The position numbers were made by a program, and so were the translations under genes. This document shows, piece after piece, positions 9,088 to 17,614 of a stretch of 64,000 nt of DNA (its first letter is position 1; each line of letters starts with the position of its first letter). The stretch is taken from assembly GCF_003051005.1 (NCBI RefSeq), contig NZ_QAOW01000002.1, positions 124,001 to 188,000 on the forward strand. Reading direction: 5' to 3'. The stretch is from Rhodococcus sp. OK519 (GTDB lineage: Bacteria > Actinomycetota > Actinomycetes > Mycobacteriales > Mycobacteriaceae). Under the pieces are notes generated by a model, which was given only the letters and a program-made list of their open reading frames with translations, ran no database searches and was not told where the DNA came from.

Positions 9088-9588
9088 ATGGGGTGGACCC
9101 GGGAGGAGCTCGAAGGAGCCTTCGAGAACTACCAGAAGACCGTCGTGCAGGCGACACAGACCGGCGACTGGAACCTCTTCGCCGACCAGTTCACCGAGGA
9201 CGCGACATACGACGAGCACGCGTTCGGCCGCTTCGACGGGCGCGAAGAGATCCGCCGATGGGTCACCCGCACCATGACGGCGTTCCCCGGCAAACGCATG
9301 CCCGAGTTCCCCGTCTCGTGGTACGTCATCGACGAGGACCGCGGCTGGGTCGTCTGCGAGGTTCAGAACCCGATGGAGGACCCCGGCGACGGCACCGAGC
9401 ACGGCGCCGCGAACATCACGATCCTCCATTACGCAGGCGACAACCTGTGGTCGCACGAGGAGGACGCCTACAACCCGATGAACTTCCTCTCGATGGCGAA
9501 GAAGTGGTGCAAGCACGCCGAGGCGGCCGGGAATCTGCCCGAGGACGCACGCGTGTGGCTCGAGAAGATGTCCAGACTGCCCGGCTGA
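9088..9588 (+). CDS. SnoaL/NTF2-like protein, putative steroid-pathway gene
   Basis: A 166-residue cone-shaped alpha+beta barrel protein of the SnoaL/NTF2 superfamily, which contains ketosteroid isomerase, polyketide cyclases and dehydratases. The N-terminal core (TGDWNLFADQFTEDATYDEH) clearly resembles that of the SnoaL-like protein encoded at 24851-25402. ATG 9088 has GAGGAG 8 nt upstream. The KstR-like box ahead of it suggests induction by a steroid CoA-thioester. The reaction is not known. Confidence 0.85.
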   Translation: MGWTREELEGAFENYQKTVVQATQTGDWNLFADQFTEDATYDEHAFGRFDGREEIRRWVTRTMTAFPGKRMPEFPVSWYVIDEDRGWVVCEVQNPMEDPGDGTEHGAANITILHYAGDNLWSHEEDAYNPMNFLSMAKKWCKHAEAAGNLPEDARVWLEKMSRLPG

Positions 9589-9603
9589 TCGCCCCCCGAA
9601 CGA

Positions 9604-9641
9604 CGAATCGGGCGCCCTCCGTGCGGAGGGCGCCCGATTCG
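9604..9641. terminator. Bidirectional terminator
   Basis: A perfect 18-bp stem (CGAATCGGGCGCCCTCCG and complement) with a 2-nt nominal loop, between the convergent SnoaL-like gene and the membrane-protein gene at 9659. Confidence 0.85.
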
Positions 9642-9658
9642 TGTGCACGAGGCGTAGG

Positions 9659-10021
9659 TCAGTAGCTCGTCCAGAGCACCGCGATGAGCGCGTTCACGAT
9701 CGCCAGAATGCCGACGATGTGCGCGAAGTTCGGGTTGCCCTCGCCGCGCTTCTGGCGCGCGCGGCCGATCTCGGCAACGGCCACGATGACGAGGGCGATC
9801 ACCATCTTGACGCCGATCTTCGCCATGTCGTAGTCCTTGCCGAGCGACTCGACAGCCTCGCCGAGGCCGACGATGACCAGACCCGACAGAAGCTGGATGC
9901 GCGCGCCCCAGACCATCACCTCGCTGACGCGGGGCGCCTTCAGGACCGAGAGGTAACCACCGACGATCGCGGCCATGCCCAGCAGGTGCACGGCGACGAG
10001 GATGTTGTAGACGACAGACAT
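9659..10021 (-). CDS. Four-helix membrane protein, unknown function
   Basis: A 120-residue integral membrane protein with four hydrophobic segments (near residues 4-26, 38-56, 70-86 and 100-118). TM1 carries HLLGMAAIVGGY, similar in style to the heme or copper-associated helices of CopD-like and cytochrome-b561-like proteins, but the ligand set is incomplete. ATG 10021 has AAGG 8 nt upstream. It is probably a single-gene unit. No specific function is assigned. Confidence 0.75.
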   Translation of the reverse strand: MSVVYNILVAVHLLGMAAIVGGYLSVLKAPRVSEVMVWGARIQLLSGLVIVGLGEAVESLGKDYDMAKIGVKMVIALVIVAVAEIGRARQKRGEGNPNFAHIVGILAIVNALIAVLWTSY

Positions 10022-10114
10022 GCCATTACCTTAGCTTTACAGATCCGGTGGCTTCACAATTCCGCGCGTGAAATCAATCCTTGGATGGATTCCGGACGCC
10101 GCGGCCTCTTCCGA

Positions 10115-10849
10115 CTATGACAGGAAGAATGGCCTCTGCGCCGCCCATTGGCCATACTGCGGCTTGAGGATCGAGTTGAGGTCGATGCCGACGCCCTCGA
10201 TCTGCCGCTTGTCGATCTCGAACTGGTGCAGGTGCGCGGCCGGATGCACGTAGCCCGCCGGGGTACCCCAGTTGTGCTGCCAGAACAGCGCTCCCACTCC
10301 GGACCGCAGACACCGGTCGATCGTCGGCGAGTTCGCGTACACCCCGACGTTCTCCCGTCCGACCACCGCGTCCCAGCCGCGCAGGTAGGGCGCGATCTGG
10401 TTGTCGAACTCCCACGCCGACGGGTTGTCGTCGATGGACGCGTAGATCGGGCAGTTCTCGGGGCCGCCGGCGGCCCGGTGCAGTTCGAGTCCGCGCTGCG
10501 CGTGGCGAATGCCGGCGTCGTATCCCCCACGCCAGTCCGACGTCTGCCCCTTGCCGAGCTGGTAACACGAGACGATCTGCAGGCCGAAAGCCGCCATCGC
10601 CGCGGCCTCGCCGAACTGCATGGGCTTGCCGAGCATCCACTCGGCCCCCGGCCTCCGGTCCGACACGTAGCGGATCGCGCCCACGTGTCCTGCCGCGCGG
10701 ATCCCCAGCGGGGAGGGCACACCGGCCGAGTAGTCGATCAGGGTCGCGGGTCCCGCGTTTGCGACCGACGGACCGGCCACCGCCGCGAACCCTGCCGCCG
10801 CCGTGCCCGCCGCCGCGAACTTGAACAGCTGTCGTCTCGAAACCTGCAC
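10115..10849 (-). CDS. Tat-exported DUF1906 glycoside-hydrolase-like protein (Rv2525c-like)
   Basis: The product has a twin-arginine signal (SRRQLFKFAAAG) followed by a hydrophobic region and VANA, then a TIM-barrel-like DUF1906 domain that begins IDYSAGVPSP. The domain retains the family acidic motif YASIDDNPSAWEF and a late HQFEID. DUF1906 proteins resemble GH25 lysozymes and act in the cell wall; Rv2525c of M. tuberculosis is a Tat substrate of this type whose loss alters beta-lactam susceptibility. GTG 10847-10849 (VQVSRRQ) has GAGG 7 nt upstream; the frame remains open to 10921. The 244-residue length is normal. Confidence 0.85.
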   Translation of the reverse strand: MQVSRRQLFKFAAAGTAAAGFAAVAGPSVANAGPATLIDYSAGVPSPLGIRAAGHVGAIRYVSDRRPGAEWMLGKPMQFGEAAAMAAFGLQIVSCYQLGKGQTSDWRGGYDAGIRHAQRGLELHRAAGGPENCPIYASIDDNPSAWEFDNQIAPYLRGWDAVVGRENVGVYANSPTIDRCLRSGVGALFWQHNWGTPAGYVHPAAHLHQFEIDKRQIEGVGIDLNSILKPQYGQWAAQRPFFLS

Positions 10850-10991
10850 TGCAAAACCTCGCATCGCCGGAGATTCCGGCATCGCCGGGATGTGGTGCCG
10901 CAACGGATTCACCGCTGGCACTGTTTGATTCGAGAGCTATTCCACCACAGTCACTCTGGTTCCGTCAGTCACATCGGTGACTTCGGCACCA

Positions 10992-11948
10992 TCAGCTCGA
11001 TTCGAGACCGGCGAAGAATCCGGCGTTGACGGTGACATCCTCGACGACGCGAGTCCGGGTCTGTACACCCAGCGCATGCTCCTTGAGCAGATCACACAGC
11101 CGATCTCCGTCGATCAGATCGACGGGCGGCGCTCCGTCACGTCGCGACTCCGCCCGCGCCTCGCTCGTGAACGTGCCCGTCGTGATCAGCAAGCCCTTCT
11201 CACCTCGGCCGGCCATCGCGCCACGCAGGTCCCGGACCGCGCCGGCCCCGACGCTGCCACTGACCCGCTTGCACTGGAAAGCGACAGGAAAGCTCAGCAG
11301 CGAGATCTGGCACATTCCGATGCCGTCAACCCCGCCGTCCGCAGTCCGTCCGGTGATCGTCGCCGTCGAGAATCCCGCTTCGCGGAGCAGTCTTTGCGTC
11401 AGGCGCTCGAACGCCGTGGACGACATGCCGAGCACCGACTCGAGCAACGTCGACTTCCACGCGGACACCTCGGCATCGCTGTATGCCGCGTCCGTCGCGG
11501 ATTCCGCCTCGGCATCACTGAGCGGAAGAACCTGCGCATCAGGTGTATTGGCCTTGCGACTGAGCCGCTGACGGCGCTTGTCGGCGGTGAAGGACAGCAG
11601 TAGCGGCCGCAATTCCGGTTCGGTGACGGCCCGCCCCTGCTTGGTGACGGTCCAGACCGCGCGCCGACTGTTGGCGAGCAACCCCATCCCCTTGAGATAG
11701 GTTCGCGCCCAAGCCAATCGATACTCGACCTCGGTGCCGGGCCCGTCCCCGTGCAGGACGCCCTGCAGTTCGGGGGACCAGCCCTGGCGCTCCACCACGG
11801 CACCGTCGAGTTCGTTGTTCGACGCCGATCCGCCCAGCGCGATGAGCGCCCGGAGAGTGGGCCACAGCAGTTCGGTGTAGGGCGGCAGCTGGGCGATCAG
11901 CTCCTGCTGACCGGCGACGTCGTCACGCCGTGGCTCCTGCTCCTGCAC
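10992..11948 (-). CDS. mrr: Mrr-type restriction endonuclease (type IV-like)
   Basis: About 318 residues. The N-terminal Mrr_N winged helix (from LPPYTELLWPTLRALIALGG) is followed by a C-terminal PD-(D/E)XK nuclease: FERLTQRLLREAGFS, the acid in GGVDGIG and the Q-x-K element in AFQCKR. Mrr enzymes cut methylated foreign DNA, and no methyltransferase is nearby, as expected for a modification-dependent enzyme. GTG 11946-11948 has GGGAG upstream; ATG 11960 and GTG 11990 are alternatives in the same frame. It is monocistronic. Confidence 0.87.
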   Translation of the reverse strand: MQEQEPRRDDVAGQQELIAQLPPYTELLWPTLRALIALGGSASNNELDGAVVERQGWSPELQGVLHGDGPGTEVEYRLAWARTYLKGMGLLANSRRAVWTVTKQGRAVTEPELRPLLLSFTADKRRQRLSRKANTPDAQVLPLSDAEAESATDAAYSDAEVSAWKSTLLESVLGMSSTAFERLTQRLLREAGFSTATITGRTADGGVDGIGMCQISLLSFPVAFQCKRVSGSVGAGAVRDLRGAMAGRGEKGLLITTGTFTSEARAESRRDGAPPVDLIDGDRLCDLLKEHALGVQTRTRVVEDVTVNAGFFAGLESS

Positions 11949-12082
11949 AACCGCTCCCATCCGCGCCGTCCATCGGTGGCCGCTCGACACCGGATCGGCC
12001 AGCCGACCTGGATGTTATCCGGTGTCGCGTCCTGCCCCGAATCCGGTGGTTCCGCCGGAGCGGCGGGACCACCGGTGCGCGG

Positions 12083-13519
12083 TCAGGCGCGGGCCGCCGC
12101 GTCGCGGCCGGCCACGCGGCCGAACGCGAGGGCGTCGCCGATGTGGAATCCACCGTCCTTACACCAGCTGTAGGTCGAGCTCACCTCGCCGGCGGCGTAC
12201 AGGCCTTCGATTACGTCTCCGCGCGTGTCGAGGACGCGGGCCCGCCCGTCACGACGAGGACCACCGTTGCTCCACCCCAGGAGCGGCGCAACCTCGAGGA
12301 CATAGAACGGCGCCCGCGCCACCGAACCGAGAGTGCCGGGATCCCGGCCGAACTGGTCGTCGTGGCCGGCCGAGCACGCGGCGTTGTACTGCTCGACGGT
12401 CCGCTCGAGCGTCGCCGCGTCGACTCCGATGATCCCCGCGAGTTCGGCGATCGAGTCGGCGCGCGCAATCCAGCCCTTCGCGACCTCCTCGCTGTTGTCG
12501 AGACTCCACCGGGATCCCTTCATCAGCAGGTTCCACCCCACCGGCAGCACATCCGGTGTCGGACTCAGAGGGCCCGCGGTGCGCATCTGCTCGTCGAAGA
12601 TCAGGTGGAACGGGCGCAGCGGAAACAGCTCGTAGGCTCCTCCGCGATTGATGTGGCCGTGCTTGGGTTCGGCGGCCTCGTCGACGAATCGCCGCCCGTC
12701 ACCGGACACCCAGAGATAGTTGTTCGCGTTCCACAGCGCGAGATAGTGACCGAACTCGTCATCACCGCGGACACCGGTGATGGTCATCATGTTGTCCATG
12801 TGCCACAGGTCGGCACCCACCGCCTGGGCCATGCGGTGGCCGTCGCCGGTCGACGCGGGCGAGCCCCACAGGACGTGGTCCTCGACACGCAGATAGTCAC
12901 GCACCATCTGAGAATCGGCCGCGAATCCGCCGGTGGCGAGAACAACGCCGCCCCGCGCGCCGATCCGGCGGCGTCCACCGGCGCCCTCGACCACGACACC
13001 CACAACCGCTGCGTCCTCGACGATCAGCTCGACGGCGGGCGTATCGAACCGCGTCTCGATCCCGCGCTCGGCCAGTGCCCGACAAAGGAAGCCGTGGAGC
13101 AGCCCGTTGCCCATTCGGCCCTCGACCGTGTCCATCCCGGCGTAACAGTCACTTCCCTCGAGCTCCAGATACTCCGGCGCCGTGTGGTAGTCGCCGCTCA
13201 TCGCGACGTCGGCCCCCAATTCCTTGAGCCACGGCGAGATCTCGGCGGTCTCGGTGGCCCAGGCCTCGACGACGTCGTCTGCCACCGGATACGCGCCGTT
13301 GAGTGACCGCAGGAAGGTACGGGCTCGCTCCGGATCGCGATTGACCCACCAGCCACTGCCGGACACTCGCGTGTTGCCGCCCGCCGTGGCCTCGTCGCAC
13401 TTCTCGACTACCAGCACCGCCGTGTCGGCCTGGTGCGCCGCGAGCGCGGCCGCCGAACCGGCGGCCCCCGCGCCCACCACCACCACGTCGAATTCCTCGT
13501 CGAAGCCCGCAACGCTCAC
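12083..13519 (-). CDS. FAD-dependent oxidoreductase, fumarate reductase / ketosteroid dehydrogenase-like family
   Basis: A 478-residue FAD_binding_2 flavoprotein. The N-terminal FAD motif is GAGAAG (residues 16-21), the second glycine-rich region is GGVVLATGGFAAD, and the C-terminal FAD site is GLYAAGEVSSTYSW. The fold is shared by fumarate reductases, urocanate reductases and 3-ketosteroid dehydrogenases. I do not see the typical active-site signatures of delta1-KstD, so the substrate is open. GTG 13517-13519 has GAGAGGGG upstream. A TetR gene lies upstream on the same strand, and two TGTGATCCAC elements sit in the promoter. Confidence 0.85.
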   Translation of the reverse strand: MSVAGFDEEFDVVVVGAGAAGSAAALAAHQADTAVLVVEKCDEATAGGNTRVSGSGWWVNRDPERARTFLRSLNGAYPVADDVVEAWATETAEISPWLKELGADVAMSGDYHTAPEYLELEGSDCYAGMDTVEGRMGNGLLHGFLCRALAERGIETRFDTPAVELIVEDAAVVGVVVEGAGGRRRIGARGGVVLATGGFAADSQMVRDYLRVEDHVLWGSPASTGDGHRMAQAVGADLWHMDNMMTITGVRGDDEFGHYLALWNANNYLWVSGDGRRFVDEAAEPKHGHINRGGAYELFPLRPFHLIFDEQMRTAGPLSPTPDVLPVGWNLLMKGSRWSLDNSEEVAKGWIARADSIAELAGIIGVDAATLERTVEQYNAACSAGHDDQFGRDPGTLGSVARAPFYVLEVAPLLGWSNGGPRRDGRARVLDTRGDVIEGLYAAGEVSSTYSWCKDGGFHIGDALAFGRVAGRDAAARA

Positions 13520-13537
13520 GTTCGCCCCTCTCAGGTT

Positions 13538-13576
13538 ATGTGATCCACATCGCCATTCGCAATCAATGTGATCCAC
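13538..13576. promoter_or_regulatory. Two direct copies of ATGTGATCCAC
   Basis: Copies at 13538-13548 and 13566-13576, 28 bp apart, precede the flavoprotein gene. The first extends to the palindrome TGTG-ATC-CACA. The form resembles operators of GntR/FadR-type regulators; no such gene is adjacent. Confidence 0.45.
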
Positions 13577-13642
13577 GACATCTTTCAGCGAGGGAGGGGT
13601 CGGTCGCGCCAGTCTTCCCACCCAGCGGAACAGCCCTCCGCG

Positions 13643-14227
13643 TCAGCTGTCGACGAGGACCTGCAGCGCGGCGCCGTAACGTTCGACAATGTCGCCGATG
13701 GGCGCGGCGCGCAGCCACGGACTCTCCATCACGTACAGCGCCGCCATCAGCCCGGACAGCTGCGCCGCGAGCAGGTGAGCGCGCAATTCCACGTCTTCGC
13801 CCAGCAGTCGGGGCGCCAGGGGCGCGACGATCATCTGGTCGATCGCCTCTTGGAGGTGCTCACGCACGGCCGGGCGGTCCGACGCACGAATCAGGGCGGC
13901 ATAGACGGCGGTGGGCTTGTCCGCCTGCCGGCGACGAGTCCGGCGGACGACGAAATCCACCAACGCCCCGCCCAGTCCGTCCAGCGGGCCCTCGACCACC
14001 TCGACGAACGCGTCGGACATGGTCATCGTCCGGACGAACAGCTTTTCCTTCGACCCGAAGTAACGGATGACGAGCGCCGGGTCCACTCCGGCGCGCCGGG
14101 CGATGTCGCGCACACCGGTGGCAGCGAATCCCTGTTCGGCGAACAACTCCGTGGCGGCGGCCTGCACCGCCTCACGGTTGTGTGCGCTGCCGGCGCGGGC
14201 GTGGGGTTCGGGTGTCTCGACGGTCAT
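13643..14227 (-). CDS. TetR/AcrR-family repressor
   Basis: A 194-residue regulator. The N-terminal helix-turn-helix is ATELFAEQGFAATGVRDIA with recognition helix GVDPALVIRYFGSKEKL; the C-terminal ligand domain is helical and divergent. ATG 14225-14227 has AAGGA 7 nt upstream. The 145-bp gap to the divergent membrane-protein gene contains three copies of one 15-bp palindrome, so it almost certainly represses both itself and that gene. Confidence 0.92.
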   Translation of the reverse strand: MTVETPEPHARAGSAHNREAVQAAATELFAEQGFAATGVRDIARRAGVDPALVIRYFGSKEKLFVRTMTMSDAFVEVVEGPLDGLGGALVDFVVRRTRRRQADKPTAVYAALIRASDRPAVREHLQEAIDQMIVAPLAPRLLGEDVELRAHLLAAQLSGLMAALYVMESPWLRAAPIGDIVERYGAALQVLVDS

Positions 14228-14278
14228 CGATCGTCCTTCGCTCGGAGGTGGCCGCACCAACCTTGCCGCACAGTCTAC

Positions 14279-14340
14279 GTCAACAGTGTTGACAACCGGC
14301 CGTCAACACTGTTGACTGACGCCCCGTCAACACTGTTGAC
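14279..14340. promoter_or_regulatory. Triple palindromic operator of the adjacent TetR
   Basis: Three 15-bp sites: GTCAACAGTGTTGAC 14279-14293, GTCAACACTGTTGAC 14302-14316 and 14326-14340. Centre-to-centre spacing is 23 and 24 bp, close to two helical turns plus a small offset. Each is a 7-1-7 inverted repeat. Confidence 0.85.
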
Positions 14341-14372
14341 GATGATTCGACGATTCAGGAAGGCCGTTGCGT

Positions 14373-15479
14373 ATGCCCAACGCTCACGACCAGCGCCACC
14401 AGGAGTGGACCGAGGCCATCGCGGCCGACACCGAAGCGGTCGCCCCCGCGCTGCACCTCGACCACGGCACACCCGACGGGACCACTCCCGGTGGGACGCC
14501 GTGGCGCACCGTCGTGGAGTCGATGGTTTTTCCGCTGTTCTTCGCGGTGATGTTCGCCCTCTGCTATGTCAGCGCCTTCCACGATCCGGCGCCGCGCGAC
14601 GTCGAGGTCGTCGTGGTCGGGCCGGAGACGGCCAGCACCGCGCTCGTCGAGCGCCTCGCGCCCACCGTCGGTGACAAGTTCGCGCTCGAGACCGCTACCG
14701 ACGCGTCCGGAGCGCTCGATCGTCTGCAGAACCGCGAGATCGCCGGCGTCATCGAGCTGGGTCCGACCATGAACCTCCATATCGCGTCGGCCGAGGGCAC
14801 GATGCGTGTGCAGGCGGTGGAGGGGCTCGCCGAGCCGCTCGCTGCGGCCCAAGGCGTCGACCTGAATGTCGTCGACCATGCTCCGCTCGCGGCCGACGAC
14901 CCCACCGGAACCGGACTGTTCTATCTCGTGATGGTCAGCACGATCGTCGGGTACCTCACGATCACCGTGCTCTCACAGGTGGCACCGCGGATGCGCTTGC
15001 GGCAGCAGCTCGGCGTGCTGGGTGCGATGTCGGTGATCGGTGTGCTGGCGGCGTACCTGGTCTCGGCGCTCTTCGTCGGCTTCTACGGGGCCTCGTTCGC
15101 GACCAGCTTGGCCATGCTGGCGGTGGTGATCGCCTACACGATCGTTGTGGGGCTGGTGAGCATCCTGGTCAACCGGGTGTTCGGCAAGGCCGCGATCATG
15201 GTGGTGATGGTCCTGATGATCTTCGTGAACTTCCCGAGCGCCGGCGGCGCCTTCCCGGCCGACTTCCTGCCGGGATTCTGGTCGGCGCTGAGCCACTTCT
15301 GGATCGGCGCGGGAGCCGTCGATGCGGTGCGTTCGATCATCTACTTCGGTGGCACCGGGGTGGGCCACGGTCTGCTCGTGATCGCCGGATGGTTCGTCGT
15401 CGCGGCGGCGCTGCTGGGCCTCACCCAGATGCGCAAGCCCAAGGCCGCGGAGCCCCAGCCCCAGCACCTGGCGAGCTGA
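14373..15479 (+). CDS. ABC-2/YhgE-like (DUF3533-type) membrane protein
   Basis: A 368-residue protein with a cytoplasmic N-terminus, TM1 at about residues 50-65 (FPLFFAVMFALCYVSAF), a roughly 130-residue extracytoplasmic domain and five further membrane segments. This topology matches YhgE/Pip and DUF3533 proteins and the permeases of ABC-2 exporters, but no ATPase gene is adjacent. ATG 14373 has AGGAAGG 8 nt upstream. The triple operator and divergent TetR suggest a tightly inducible export or envelope-stress function. The substrate is unknown. Confidence 0.78.
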   Translation: MPNAHDQRHQEWTEAIAADTEAVAPALHLDHGTPDGTTPGGTPWRTVVESMVFPLFFAVMFALCYVSAFHDPAPRDVEVVVVGPETASTALVERLAPTVGDKFALETATDASGALDRLQNREIAGVIELGPTMNLHIASAEGTMRVQAVEGLAEPLAAAQGVDLNVVDHAPLAADDPTGTGLFYLVMVSTIVGYLTITVLSQVAPRMRLRQQLGVLGAMSVIGVLAAYLVSALFVGFYGASFATSLAMLAVVIAYTIVVGLVSILVNRVFGKAAIMVVMVLMIFVNFPSAGGAFPADFLPGFWSALSHFWIGAGAVDAVRSIIYFGGTGVGHGLLVIAGWFVVAAALLGLTQMRKPKAAEPQPQHLAS

Positions 15480-15510
15480 CACCACCTGCCGACAGCTCGG
15501 CCCGAAAACG

Positions 15511-15543
15511 AGAACGCCGCCCGGAGATCCCGGGCGGCGTTCT
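15511..15543. terminator. Bidirectional terminator
   Basis: A perfect 14-bp stem (AGAACGCCGCCCGG and complement) with a 5-nt loop, between the convergent membrane-protein and amidohydrolase genes. Confidence 0.85.
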
Positions 15544-15557
15544 TGCGTTCTCGTCTG

Positions 15558-17174
15558 TCAGCCCAGGCTGCCGTGCACCGTCTCCCCCGCGAACACCGTC
15601 GCCTTCACCTCGATGTCCGCGAGCCGTTCGGGGTCCACGGCGAGCGGATTCGCCGACAGCACAACCATGTCCGCGTGCATCCCCGGCTTCAACGACCCGA
15701 TGGAATCGTCACTGAACAGCTGCCATGCAGCATTGACCGTCTGCGCGCGCAACGCCGCTTCCACCGGGATCCGCTCGTCCGGCGCGAGCACCCGTCCGCC
15801 ACGAGAGCGGCGATTGACGGCATCCGCGATGTTGCGCAGTGGATTCGTCGGGGTGACCGGACCGTCGTTGTGGAACGAGATGCGGTGGCCGGCGGCGAGG
15901 GCCGAACCGGCTGCGGCCCAGTGCCCCCCGTGCTCGGAGCCGAACAGATCGTCGACCAGGACATCGCCCCAGTAGTACAGGTGGTCGACGAACAGACTGC
16001 ACGTGACACCCAGCGCGGCCGCACGACGGAACTGGTCGGGACGCATCGCACCGACATGTTCGAGCCGCAGGCGGTGATCCTTGCGGGGGTTGGCGGTGAG
16101 CATCTTCTCCCACGCGTCGAGAACCATCGTGATCGCCTCGTCGCCGTGGGCGTGGCACGCGATCTGCCAGCCCCGCTCGTAGTACGGCGCGCTGACGTCG
16201 TGGATCTGCTCGGTCGTGTAGTTCGCCTCACCGTGGCTGCAGGCCATGCCGAGCGCGCGCGTCGCAGGGGTGTCCAAGTAGGTGAAGGTGAGCGCGATGT
16301 TGCCGATCCACGGCGAGCCGTCGGACCAGATCTTGATCCCGACCTGCCGCACCAGATCGTCGCCCGTGCCCGGAACGACGTCGGACGCCCGCTTCGGCCC
16401 CGACATCTCGTAGAGACGCAGTCGTGTGGTGAGCGACCCGGCTTCGACGGCCGCGGCCAGCGGTGCCCGCATCGCCGGGTCGAACGCCATCTCGCTCACC
16501 GTGGTGACGCCCACGGCGTTCATGCGGGCAGATTCGGCCGCGATCAGCTCGGGGAACCGTTCCGCGGCCGACGCCAGGACCGGACCCGCGATCGCGATGA
16601 CCGCCGCCGACTCGAATGCGACTCCGTCGAGTTCGCCGGTCTCGCTGTCACGCCCGAATCGAGCACCCTCCGGATCGGGAGTGTCGCGGGTGACCCCGGC
16701 GGCCGCCGCGGCGAGCGAGTTGAAGTAGGCCGCGTGGCCCGAGTTGTGCATGATGATCAACGGCTTGTCCGGAGACAGCTCGTTCATCCACTGCAACGTC
16801 GGATCTGCAAGCCCCTTCTGCAGCAGCGGATCCCATCCGTTGAGCACCGCCCCCTCGGGGCCGGCGAGGGCGACGGCCTTGTCGATCGCGGCGAGCACAC
16901 CGTCGGCGTCGGGGACCGTGACGGGCCGGATGTCGACGACGGGCTCCCCCAGCAGGACGGCCTCGTTCAACGGATGACCGTGTGCCTCGATGAATCCCGG
17001 CATGATGCAAGCATTCCCGACGTCGTGCACGACGGTCCGGGGGCCGATGAGGGACGCGACGTCGGCGTCGGAGCCCACCGCGACGATGCGACCGTCCTCG
17101 ATCGCGACCGCGGCTGCCCGCGGGTTGGCGTCGTCCATCGTCAGCACATCACCGAACAAGACCAGGTCAGCCAT
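15558..17174 (-). CDS. Metal-dependent amidohydrolase, YtcJ-like (Amidohydro_3)
   Basis: A 538-residue TIM-barrel amidohydrolase. The metal ligand motif GFIEAHGHPL follows the N-terminal beta-sandwich; KIWSDGSPWIG, ACHAHGDEAI, RLEHVGAM and SFHNDGPVTP supply the remaining metal and catalytic positions in the usual order. The family hydrolyses amide, N-formyl or related C-N bonds; the substrate is unknown. ATG 17172-17174 (MADLVLFGD) has GGAG upstream, and the longer open frame is rejected. It is monocistronic. Confidence 0.9.
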   Translation of the reverse strand: MADLVLFGDVLTMDDANPRAAAVAIEDGRIVAVGSDADVASLIGPRTVVHDVGNACIMPGFIEAHGHPLNEAVLLGEPVVDIRPVTVPDADGVLAAIDKAVALAGPEGAVLNGWDPLLQKGLADPTLQWMNELSPDKPLIIMHNSGHAAYFNSLAAAAAGVTRDTPDPEGARFGRDSETGELDGVAFESAAVIAIAGPVLASAAERFPELIAAESARMNAVGVTTVSEMAFDPAMRAPLAAAVEAGSLTTRLRLYEMSGPKRASDVVPGTGDDLVRQVGIKIWSDGSPWIGNIALTFTYLDTPATRALGMACSHGEANYTTEQIHDVSAPYYERGWQIACHAHGDEAITMVLDAWEKMLTANPRKDHRLRLEHVGAMRPDQFRRAAALGVTCSLFVDHLYYWGDVLVDDLFGSEHGGHWAAAGSALAAGHRISFHNDGPVTPTNPLRNIADAVNRRSRGGRVLAPDERIPVEAALRAQTVNAAWQLFSDDSIGSLKPGMHADMVVLSANPLAVDPERLADIEVKATVFAGETVHGSLG

Positions 17175-17372
17175 CGACTCTCTCCGCTCCATTCCGGCGA
17201 CCGACGGCCGGTTCTCGCACGACAGGCTACAGACCGACCGCCCGTTCCGCGCGCTGTACAGACCAGGGACGACCTCGTCGTGTCGTCGTCGGGTAGGAAG
17301 GAACCATGCGTCCGAGCGTGGTCGGGCGTGCAGGCAAGGACCCACAGGTCAAGGATGCGAAAGGGATGCACT

Positions 17373-17594
17373 ATGGCGAAGCGGAAGTGGGCAGAGCGGA
17401 GCCCGGTCCAGCGCGCGATCATCATCGCCCTGGGCTCGGTCCAGTTGAGTCTGGCGGCCAGCGCGTGGGCAGATCTCGCGACGCGGCGCCGTGAAGAGGT
17501 CAACGGCAGCAAGGGAAAGTGGGCCGCGATCATCGCCGTGAACTTCGTCGGTCCACTGTCGTACTTCCGGTGGGGCCGCCGCAAGTCGGCGTAG
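17373..17594 (+). CDS. Small PLDc_N-like membrane protein
   Basis: A 73-residue protein with two hydrophobic segments (AIIIALGSVQLSLAASAWA and WAAIIAVNFVGPLSYFRWG). The second matches the cardiolipin-synthase N-terminal type domain (PLDc_N) with the characteristic GPLxYFxxGR ending. ATG 17373 is preceded by AAAGGG. It is a free-standing small membrane protein of a type common in actinobacteria, and its function is unknown. It converges on the sortase gene. Confidence 0.8.
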   Translation: MAKRKWAERSPVQRAIIIALGSVQLSLAASAWADLATRRREEVNGSKGKWAAIIAVNFVGPLSYFRWGRRKSA

Positions 17595-17614
17595 CTCGTT
17601 CTGCCGTTCGGCGT

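Noticed and set aside
15543-17594. 683-codon plus-strand frame opposite the amidohydrolase
   Set aside because: Only its last 73 codons (from 17373) form a credible protein; the rest is antisense to a clear amidohydrolase.
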